Positions 57,469 through 64,000 of a stretch of 64,000 nucleotides of DNA are shown in pieces; the stretch's first letter is position 1; every line of letters starts with the position of its first letter. Below the pieces are notes generated by a model. It ran no database searches and had not been told where the DNA came from. It saw only the letters and a list, made by a program, of their open reading frames with translations. The stretch comes from Planctomycetota bacterium (GTDB lineage: Bacteria; Planctomycetota; Planctomycetia; Pirellulales; Pirellulaceae), in contig JAJRVM010000379.1 in assembly GCA_024277285.1 (NCBI GenBank), positions 1-64,000 of the forward strand, written 5' to 3'. A program made the translations under genes and the position numbers.

Positions 57469-58893
57469 ATGTTTCAGTCTCTTGTCGTTGCGTTGACCAA
57501 CCGGCCGTTGACCAAACAGCCGTCGGTCGGTGCCCGCCGTCATTGGTTCCCGTATCTGCTACAGCGTCAACTAACGACATGGGCCATTGCGGCTATTGCA
57601 ATACTCGCGCCACAACTACTTTGTGCGCAGCAGCCTAACGCCACGCCTGACAAACGGCCCAACATCATCTTGATCATGGCCGACGATATTGGTTACGAGT
57701 GCTTCGGCTGTTATGGCAGCAAGCAGTACCAGACGCCGAACATCGATCGCTTGGCCAGCCGTGGCGTTCGGTTCACACATTGCTATGCGCAACCTCTCTG
57801 CACACCAAGCCGTGTCAAGCTGATGACCGGCATCTCCAACGTCCGCAACTACTCGGCGTTTTCCATCCTCAATCGCGACCAGCGTACGATTGGTCAGTAC
57901 TTCAAGGAGGCGGGGTACAAGACCATGATCGCCGGCAAGTGGCAGCTATTGGGTGCAGACCATTACCGGCCTCAGTTCCGTGGCAAAGGCACATGGCCTC
58001 AGCGAGCAGGGTTCGATGAATCGTGCCTCTGGCAGGTCGACGAACTCGGATCGCGATACTGGCAACCTCTGCTTTACCTGAACGGGCACAACCAATCGTT
58101 CGCCGACGCGTCTCGGTATGGCCCCGACATTACCAACCAGTACGTCCTGGACTTCATGGCTCGCCACCACGACCAACCGTTCTTCGTCTACTATCCGATG
58201 ATCCTGGTCCACAACCCATTCCTGCCAACACCCGACAGCGCGTCACGAAAGCAAAAAGGGAAACAACGCAATTTCGAGGACATGGTAGCTTACATGGACA
58301 AGATGGTGGGTCGAGTGGTCAAGAAGGTCGAGGAGCTCGGTATTGCCGACAATACGTTGATCATGTTCTGTGGGGACAACGGCACACACACGAGCATCAC
58401 ATCCACACTCGATGGCGTGAAGATCGTGGGAGGAAAAGGCAAAACGACGGACGCTGGCACGCGTGTCCCACTGGTCGTGCAATGGCCGAAAGCAGTTGCC
58501 GACCCTCGCGTGTCCGACACGCTAGTCGACTTCTCTGATTTCTTGCCGACCTGCCTGGAAGCGGCCGATATAGCGGTCCCCACCGGCCTGGACGGTCATT
58601 CGTTTTTGCCACAACTGCGTGGCGAGCCGGGACAGGGGCGGCAGTGGATTTACTGCTACTATTGCCCGCGACCGGAAAAAACACCGCCGAAACGTTTTGT
58701 GCGCGACCAACGCTGGAAGCTCTATGGCAACCGGCAATTCTTTGATGTTTTGCACGATCCACTCGAACAACAACCGCTTGACCCGGCAACTCTGTCGGAC
58801 GAGGCCACGCAAGCGAGACAAAAGCTCGCGGCGGCTCTCGCGACGATGCCGGCCAAGGGGCAACGCCTGCTCGATTTCGGACCGAGCGATTAG
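57469..58893 (+). CDS. Secreted sulfatase of the formylglycine-dependent (S1) family
   Basis: A 474-residue protein. The ATG at 57469 has tgaggag 8 bases upstream and is preferred over the GTG at 57409. An N-terminal hydrophobic segment (WAIAAIAILAPQLLCAQ) marks a signal peptide, possibly with a lipobox-like LLCA. RPNIILIMADDIGYECFG supplies the calcium-binding Asp pair. CTPSR at residue 111 is the cysteine-type sulfatase signature, whose Cys is converted to formylglycine. GKWQLLG, HNPFLPT and FCGDNGTHTS are further active-site blocks. Length is normal. It removes sulfate esters from an unidentified glycan or small molecule; the neighbouring carbohydrate enzymes favour a sulfated polysaccharide. 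No maturation enzyme is in the window. Confidence 0.92.
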   Translation: MFQSLVVALTNRPLTKQPSVGARRHWFPYLLQRQLTTWAIAAIAILAPQLLCAQQPNATPDKRPNIILIMADDIGYECFGCYGSKQYQTPNIDRLASRGVRFTHCYAQPLCTPSRVKLMTGISNVRNYSAFSILNRDQRTIGQYFKEAGYKTMIAGKWQLLGADHYRPQFRGKGTWPQRAGFDESCLWQVDELGSRYWQPLLYLNGHNQSFADASRYGPDITNQYVLDFMARHHDQPFFVYYPMILVHNPFLPTPDSASRKQKGKQRNFEDMVAYMDKMVGRVVKKVEELGIADNTLIMFCGDNGTHTSITSTLDGVKIVGGKGKTTDAGTRVPLVVQWPKAVADPRVSDTLVDFSDFLPTCLEAADIAVPTGLDGHSFLPQLRGEPGQGRQWIYCYYCPRPEKTPPKRFVRDQRWKLYGNRQFFDVLHDPLEQQPLDPATLSDEATQARQKLAAALATMPAKGQRLLDFGPSD

Positions 58894-59251
58894 CATCTCT
58901 CGCGCCGGACATACTCTCCCCAGGACCAGCAACCTCGTGGCTGTCACAGGCATGACCGGTCACCATGTCTCACATCATTCGTTGGGAGGTTATCGAGTGA
59001 ATGCGAGAACGCCATAATAGTCACGTTCGCGGTAGTTCCGTTCCTGAGAACGTGTGTGCCACTGCATGCGCAAACGAACTTGCGATCCCGATCGATCTGG
59101 CACCTCCGAATATCCGTTCACCACAGCGCCGCTCTGGGCACGCAGTGCGAACCGTGAGCCCGGTCTCAAATGGCAAGCAAACACGAATAACGGATCTGAC
59201 GCCGCGCAGCTTTCGTACGTTCGACCGACGAAAGAAGACGGGCGCGTTGCT

Positions 59252-59386
59252 GGTAGCTGACCAGTCGTGCGCCCGACCGGGGCAAACCCGGCGGAGCGTC
59301 TTTTCATCAGCGTCTATCCGCGTTTATTAGCGGTCCCTTCCCAAAAACGCCGAACGCGCCCTCGTTTCCGTGAACGGTTTAGAGCC
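59252..59386. repeat. Element copy B (left end not resolved)
   Basis: From ggtagctgaccagtcg to ccgtgaacggtttag it aligns block by block with copy A (1378-1511), including tcagcgtctatccgcgttta and cctcgtttccgtgaacg. The left terminal repeat expected near 59168 is not recognisable. It lies in the spacer between the sulfatase and the PilZ gene (58,894-59,451), which is otherwise without a gene. Confidence 0.6.
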
Positions 59387-59451
59387 ATATTGCTATCGGT
59401 GATCACGACGGTTCTTGTTCCGAGTTGATGCACGCCGTGCATGAAAGCGGC

Positions 59452-60366
59452 TCACCGGCTCTTCAGCTGCCGCAACAGCGCCTTGAATTGTTGCCGCTGA
59501 GCATCGTTTAGAAAAGCAAATGTCTGCTCGGGTAGTTTCTCCAAGAACCTCGCAAACTCCTTCTGATCGGCGATGACAATCTTGGTCGTGTCAATCTGGT
59601 CGATCGACAATTCGCGATGGTCGACCCGTAACAAGGCCAGGAGCTTCGCAGATTGCTCCTTCGTCAAACCAAGCACGGTTTCCACATCGGACCAAGCAAC
59701 GTCTTTGCCACTCGACAACACGGTCGTGATCCGTTGCTCGAACGGCACTCTGGTACTGCCCTTGGGTACGCCAGCCGGTGCTGCATTCGTGCTTGTCAAC
59801 GCTGCCGACTGCCCTCGATTTGACGGCGACGTGGACACCGACTGTCGCTGTACCAACGGAGCGTTTTCTGTCTTTGTCCCTGAAAAGAGACTGCCCAACC
59901 ACCGCCTGCTGGAATTCAACGGCCCGGTGGGCCACACCACGACCAAGAGCAACGAGAGACAGATAAGAAACACGAACCCAACGCCGAGAATCTGCAAACT
60001 GCCGCCCATGCGCAATTTGAACGTGCTGCGTATCACTTCCCACAACCGAAGCGACTCGTCATTTTCCGGCAGATCACAATCGCGTATTCTCTTCAAGCCG
60101 ATCTGCGTATGCGCACTTCGCTCATCACAGCGCACCAACTGAACGGCGTACCAACACTCCCCCACATTGAGCATCAATTCCTGACCGATCTCCCAAGGAA
60201 CGCTGGCCGAACAGCGCACGCCAAACCCCTCGGCCGACTGGTCGAAACAGCAACACGGTACTGCCATCGTTCCATCAGAGAGGACGGCAACCTCGCGATC
60301 GTCCGGCACTTCAATTCGAACACATTGGCGGCGGTTATCACCCGGAGCGAGTTCAGTGATCTCCAT
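59452..60366 (-). CDS. PilZ-domain protein with one transmembrane segment
   Basis: A 304-residue protein. The ATG at 60366 (MEITELAPGDNRRQCVRIEV) has aaggg 8 bases upstream and is preferred over the ATG at 60381. Residues 10-105 look like a PilZ domain, the cyclic di-GMP-binding fold: RRQCVRIEVPDD, CFDQSAEGFGV and HTQIGLKRIRDCDLP. The canonical RxxxR is seen only as RRQCVR, so binding needs care. A hydrophobic segment (ILGVGFVFLICLSLLLVVVW) lies near residues 130-150. A Ser/Thr-rich linker and a C-terminal helical region with no known domain follow (LEKLPEQTFAFLNDAQRQQF). A membrane-bound c-di-GMP sensor is a reasonable guess; no cyclase is nearby. Confidence 0.72.
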   Translation of the reverse strand: MEITELAPGDNRRQCVRIEVPDDREVAVLSDGTMAVPCCCFDQSAEGFGVRCSASVPWEIGQELMLNVGECWYAVQLVRCDERSAHTQIGLKRIRDCDLPENDESLRLWEVIRSTFKLRMGGSLQILGVGFVFLICLSLLLVVVWPTGPLNSSRRWLGSLFSGTKTENAPLVQRQSVSTSPSNRGQSAALTSTNAAPAGVPKGSTRVPFEQRITTVLSSGKDVAWSDVETVLGLTKEQSAKLLALLRVDHRELSIDQIDTTKIVIADQKEFARFLEKLPEQTFAFLNDAQRQQFKALLRQLKSR

Positions 60367-60597
60367 GACTGCGCCCTTCATTCACGTAACAAGAAAACCG
60401 TTGGCTTTGCACCTACGCTGAATTCTAGCTCCGTGGGGCATGGCACTTGCGACCAGCAAACATAAGACGAGGCTGCGACGGGCTCGGAAGCCCGGAAGCA
60501 CTCGGCTTACAACGATTATGCGGCCCAAGACGCCAAACCACGTCGCATTCTGTGCCGCAGTTCGCGCCGCTTCAGGTGAAATCGCTCGAGCGCACGA

Positions 60598-61326
60598 TCA
60601 ATGCGCCGACGCGGGCATTCCATTCTGCCGAGCCATGATACCATCTTCCATTTCGTAAATCGTATCGAAGATGTCGAGTGAACGTTGGTCGTGTGTCACA
60701 ACAATGACACCCGCCCCTTGTTCATGTGCCACTTTGGCAAACAACTCCATGACCTGGCGACCACGGTGGCTGTCGAGCGCCGCAGTTGGTTCGTCGGCCA
60801 GAATCACACTCGGCCGATTCGCCAGCGCCCGGGCAACGGCAACACGCTGCTGTTGGCCGCCCGAGAGCATGGAGGGCAAGTTGTCGGCCCGGTCGCTGAC
60901 CCCAAGGTAGTCCATCAGTTCAAACGCGCGTCGGCGCGCGACGCGTGCCGGTTCCCCATTCAGCTCTAACGCTATCCGCACGTTTTCAATGGCGGTGAGA
61001 AACGGGATTAGATTCGATTTCTGGAAGACGAATCCGATGTGCTGGCGACGGAACGAACGCAAATCAGCATGCGCGGCCGGCCCATCCAAGACCAGTTCAC
61101 CGCGAATGATCACACGCCCGGAAGTCGGAGGATTGATCAGCCCCACGGCGGTCAAGAACGTCGACTTGCCCGATCCGCTCGGGCCCAACAGGGCAACGAC
61201 TTCGCCACGTCGAACCTGCATCACCGCATCACGCATGGCAACGACTTCGGTATTGCCACTTCCGTAGATTTTCGTCAACCCATTGGTCTCGATCGCGTAG
61301 GGATGGTCTTGCGTTGCCGCAGTCAT
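60598..61326 (-). CDS. ABC transporter ATP-binding protein (DevA/MacB-NBD-like)
   Basis: A 242-residue ATPase. The ATG at 61326 overlaps the permease stop as ATGA, with gaggcg upstream, so translation is probably coupled. Walker A is GPSGSGKST at residues 48-56. [11 protein letters not shown] is the Q-loop region, [16 protein letters not shown] the signature motif, and [12 protein letters not shown] the Walker B region. VTHDQR is the H-loop. The sequence is of the MacB/LolD/DevA type that works with FtsX-type permeases. It is the last gene of the adaptor-permease-ATPase operon and would power efflux or export across the inner membrane. Confidence 0.93.
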   Translation of the reverse strand: MTAATQDHPYAIETNGLTKIYGSGNTEVVAMRDAVMQVRRGEVVALLGPSGSGKSTFLTAVGLINPPTSGRVIIRGELVLDGPAAHADLRSFRRQHIGFVFQKSNLIPFLTAIENVRIALELNGEPARVARRRAFELMDYLGVSDRADNLPSMLSGGQQQRVAVARALANRPSVILADEPTAALDSHRGRQVMELFAKVAHEQGAGVIVVTHDQRSLDIFDTIYEMEDGIMARQNGMPASAH

Positions 61327-62534
61327 GATAACGCCTCGTTGGGTGAGACCTTCATCGCTTTCCAAATGCCCAGCAGACTGGAGACAACGGAAATGACAAG
61401 TACAATACCGGCTAACTCCACCATATCCTGCTGCGCAAGGATGACACGTCGTGGGAACATCGGAAATATCCGTTGACCGATCAAGTAGGCAATCACAAAA
61501 CCGAGTAGGCCCAGGATAAGTGCTTGTTGCAAGATCAATCCGAGAATGACGCGATTCGGCGCGCCGATCAGCTTAAGCAAGGCAATGGAGTGAATCTTGT
61601 CCAACGTCAGGGTATAGAGTATCAAGGCCATGATGATAGCGGCGATCAGTGTCAGTAATACTCGGAACAACCCGATCTGCCGTCGCACCTTCTCGACCGA
61701 TCCCTTCAACAACAGCTCACGTTGTCCGTCACGCGTGTAGACGGTCACATCTCCCCATCCGGAAATGATCTCCGCCACGTGATCCGCGTCCACGCCCGGC
61801 GCCAGGGAAATCATGACTGCCGTGATCTGTGGCCGCGCAATGGACGGTAGTTGGGATGCGGGCTTCACCGCATTCTCCAGCAGCGCTGGCTGTGTCGCGG
61901 TCAATTCGCTGAGTTCGCCGCGTGCCTGTCGGGCCGCTCGCTCCAATCGAACCGCTTCACCCGGCTTATCGAATTGGATCGCAAGAGCGTCCGAAACCGT
62001 GAACAATCCAATCCCATCCCCCCCAGAACTCATCATATCGGAAGTGATCCCAACAACTTTGTAAGTATCCTTTCCAAGCTTGATATGTTCGCCCAACGCC
62101 AGCCCCAGCGATTTGTCGGCAAGCATCTCGAAATGGCCCTGCGCCAAGGCCCGCCCGGCAATCAGCGAGACCCATTGCCCCTTGTCGACCGGCCAGCTAA
62201 GTCCTAGCACGGCGATTCGCAATGGCTTGCCGTCACGCTCGCGCTGGATCGTATGGTAAACAAACTCGCGCGACTCGCGGACACCCGGCACGGCGTTGGC
62301 GCGATACACGAGACTGGGCGGCACCCTGGAAAGCTCGGCAAAGGGACCACGCGTGTTGCGTTGTACAATCCATAAGTCAGCACCGACCGAGTCGATCAGG
62401 AGCGTGGCATCTTCGACGATCCCACGATAAATGCCGCCCATTCCCATTACGATCATCAACAGCATGCCGATGCCGAAGGTGGTCAGGGCAAACCGCCCTA
62501 GGTTGTGGCGAATGTCCTTGGTTGCCAGGTTCAT
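61323..62534 (-). CDS. FtsX/DevC-like ABC transporter permease
   Basis: A 403-residue membrane protein. The ATG at 62534 (MNLATKDIRHNLGRFALTTF) overlaps the adaptor stop as ATGA. An N-terminal membrane segment (GIGMLLMIVMGMGGIYRG) is followed by a large extracytoplasmic domain (about residues 45-270; VGADLWIVQRNTRGPFAELS). Three C-terminal membrane segments come next (LLTLIAAIIMALILYTLTL, ALILGLLGFVIAYLIG, ELAGIVLVISVVSSLLGIW). This is the FtsX-family four-segment plan of DevC, HrtB and MacB. With the adaptor and ATPase it forms a complete tripartite inner-membrane exporter. The substrate could be a glycolipid, peptide or small molecule; nothing in the sequence decides. Confidence 0.88.
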   Translation of the reverse strand: MNLATKDIRHNLGRFALTTFGIGMLLMIVMGMGGIYRGIVEDATLLIDSVGADLWIVQRNTRGPFAELSRVPPSLVYRANAVPGVRESREFVYHTIQRERDGKPLRIAVLGLSWPVDKGQWVSLIAGRALAQGHFEMLADKSLGLALGEHIKLGKDTYKVVGITSDMMSSGGDGIGLFTVSDALAIQFDKPGEAVRLERAARQARGELSELTATQPALLENAVKPASQLPSIARPQITAVMISLAPGVDADHVAEIISGWGDVTVYTRDGQRELLLKGSVEKVRRQIGLFRVLLTLIAAIIMALILYTLTLDKIHSIALLKLIGAPNRVILGLILQQALILGLLGFVIAYLIGQRIFPMFPRRVILAQQDMVELAGIVLVISVVSSLLGIWKAMKVSPNEALS

Positions 62535-63697
62535 GACGCGGCCACTCTCCGCCCCTCGGTCAGGCTCTTCTTCGGATTCACCGGAATTACTACCGTGTCG
62601 CCAGATTGCACGCCATCGGTAACCTCGACCATATCGCGGCTGCGCAGCCCCACGGCGATCGCACGCCAAGCGGCATGACCGTTGTCATCGACGAAAACGC
62701 CACGCACACCGTCCCGCATCATGACAAACGTCGCCGGCAACAATGTTACATCGCTCTTCTGAGCGGTTTCAATGTATACCTCCGCGCGCTGTCCCACCGC
62801 CCAGTTGTGCGGTAGCTTCAGCACGCGCACGTCGACAATGAACTCGCGCGTCTCGCGGTCCGCTTCTTTCCCCATCCTGACAACGGTCCCCGGATAGGTA
62901 GTCGCCGGCTCCGAGCGGAAGACAACGCGCGCTGTTTGCGAGTCTTCCAATCGCGACATTTCCGTTTCGTCAACCCACGCGCTGATCCAAAGCTCTTCCG
63001 TGGAAATCAATGTCAGAATAGCTCCGCCCGGTACCACAATGTCGCCCGGGTCACGCTGGCGTCGTACGACCAAGCCAGCGAACGGAGCCATCACTTCCGT
63101 GTCCTTAAGCCGCGCGCGGTGATACTCGAGTGTCCTGCCGGCGGCCGCCAACTGCTTCTGCCCTTCAGTGATGCCAGCTTCCGCTCGGGATAAGTCCGCC
63201 TGGGCCACTGCCAGCGATTCCGCTGCCTTGTCCACATCGTCCTGACTAGCAGCATTCTTGGCCACCAGCGTTTGATTGCGATCGTAGCTGATCTTGGCCG
63301 CATCAAACACGGCAATGGCGCGCATCTTATCTGCATCGAGTCGGGCAACAGCGGCGCGAGCTGCCTCGACTTCCGCCTCGGCAATGGCGACTTGCTGAGC
63401 AAGTTCGGAGTCGTCCAGCCGCACCAGCAACGCACCCGCCTCAACTCGATCTCCCTGATCCACCAAGACTCTTTCGATCCGACCCGAAATCTTCGGGCTG
63501 ATCGTCACCGTTACGCGCGCTTCCAAGGTACCTGTGCCCATGACGTCCGCGACAATGCCGCCGCGTTCGACCTGGTGAGCAGCGACTGGAATCGGCGCAA
63601 AACGAACCCAATAGATAACGGCGGCAATCACCGCCACTACGACACCGATCTTCAGCAGAAACCAAATCCACCGCTGCACAGTCTTTCCAATTGTCAT
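62531..63697 (-). CDS. HlyD/MacA-type periplasmic adaptor subunit
   Basis: A 388-residue protein. The ATG at 63697 (MTIGKTVQRWIWFLLKIGVV) has gaggtaag upstream at about 10 bases; a GTG at 63706 is less likely. One N-terminal membrane segment anchors it. The biotinyl-lipoyl half-motif GRIERVLVDQGDRVEAGALL, a long alpha-helical hairpin (about residues 85-190; Ala-rich, EAEVEAARAAVARLDADK), the second half-motif APFAGLVVRRQRDPGDIVV and a beta-barrel with VDETEMSRLED complete the adaptor plan. It would link the permease to an outer-membrane channel, which is not encoded in the window. It is the first gene of the three-gene operon. Confidence 0.92.
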   Translation of the reverse strand: MTIGKTVQRWIWFLLKIGVVVAVIAAVIYWVRFAPIPVAAHQVERGGIVADVMGTGTLEARVTVTISPKISGRIERVLVDQGDRVEAGALLVRLDDSELAQQVAIAEAEVEAARAAVARLDADKMRAIAVFDAAKISYDRNQTLVAKNAASQDDVDKAAESLAVAQADLSRAEAGITEGQKQLAAAGRTLEYHRARLKDTEVMAPFAGLVVRRQRDPGDIVVPGGAILTLISTEELWISAWVDETEMSRLEDSQTARVVFRSEPATTYPGTVVRMGKEADRETREFIVDVRVLKLPHNWAVGQRAEVYIETAQKSDVTLLPATFVMMRDGVRGVFVDDNGHAAWRAIAVGLRSRDMVEVTDGVQSGDTVVIPVNPKKSLTEGRRVAAS

Positions 63698-64000
63698 GGC
63701 CAACACTTACCTCACGTTGATGGAATCGGGGACTACAAGTGCGTATTTCAATGGTGGCGTGGCCCCGTGACTCGACCGCTCTGCCGAACGACTCAATACT
63801 AACACACACACGATCGACCGGTCAGCGCTGGCAAACGACCAATTGATCCATGTCAAGTGTGTGACGCCACCAAAGACGTTAGGAACTCACACCCAGCCCA
63901 CAGGACTGGTGGTAAGCGTGGGCGTCGCCAGATGGATTTTTTAACGCGGGACCGATCAAGTGAGGACAAACCGACGCCGAGGGGTGCGTGCCCACAAGAG
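63698..64000. other. Upstream region of the exporter operon
   Basis: About 300 bases before the adaptor gene. It holds an acacacaca stretch near 63,800 but no convincing gene, and should contain the operon promoter. I could not support a specific promoter or operator. Confidence 0.5.

Noticed and set aside
60598..63697. The ABC operon as a type I secretion system for the giant protein
   Set aside because: The permease is of the FtsX type with a separate ATPase. Type I exporters of RTX proteins have the ATPase fused to a six-segment membrane domain. The link is not supported.

Overview
The window looks like a chromosomal stretch from a planctomycete, most likely of the Pirellulaceae/Pirellulales type. 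The grounds are a giant surface protein with an N-terminal LEPR-XLL-type motif, a Tat-exported Gfo/Idh/MocA oxidoreductase, a formylglycine sulfatase, a DUF5060 glycoside hydrolase, a PilZ protein and many single secreted hydrolase genes separated by long repeat-bearing spacers. No rRNA, tRNA, CRISPR array or intact transposase was seen. Taxonomy is inferred from gene content only.

Layout. Positions 1-27.6 kb hold a loose array of mostly single genes on both strands for secreted carbohydrate and ester chemistry: a partial polysaccharide deacetylase, a sialate O-acetylesterase-like protein, a cupin, two neutral-ceramidase-like hydrolases, a HEAT/TPR protein, a chimeric DUF5060 glycoside hydrolase, a CocE/NonD hydrolase, a GH99-like protein with a CBM9-like tail, a membrane polyferredoxin, a Gfo/Idh/MocA oxidoreductase, two paralogous right-handed beta-helix proteins resembling GH141 (one with a C-terminal PDZ domain), a DinB protein and GlpD. 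Decayed fragments of an alpha/beta esterase, a PQQ-type beta-propeller and possibly a PL8-type lyase lie between them.

Positions 27,874-56,307 (minus strand) are one uninterrupted 9,477-codon reading frame, 44% of the window. It encodes a mosaic giant surface or secreted protein. From N to C it has the LEPR-XLL-type motif, repeated small modules, about 3,500 residues of Ala/Gly/Ser-rich repeats likely to form a beta-solenoid, a glycine-rich block, a proprotein-convertase P domain, a beta-propeller-like segment, PKD-like domains, and an RTX-type region containing two copies of an unnamed domain of about 230 residues. It is the most unusual object here.

Positions 57.4-64 kb hold a secreted arylsulfatase, a PilZ/transmembrane protein and a tightly coupled three-gene operon (HlyD-type adaptor, FtsX-type permease, ATPase; both junctions are ATGA overlaps) resembling DevBCA/MacAB-like exporters.

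Intergenic DNA is rich in short dispersed repeats: a family with partly conserved terminal inverted repeats (copies near 1.3, 21.7 and 59.3 kb, with a related element at 4.6 kb), a REP-like palindrome family beside several genes, and a further dispersed repeat at 17.4 and 57.2 kb. The secreted deacetylase, esterases, sulfatase, glycoside hydrolases and beta-helix proteins together suggest breakdown of a sulfated or acetylated polysaccharide. The giant protein could serve attachment; both roles are inference.
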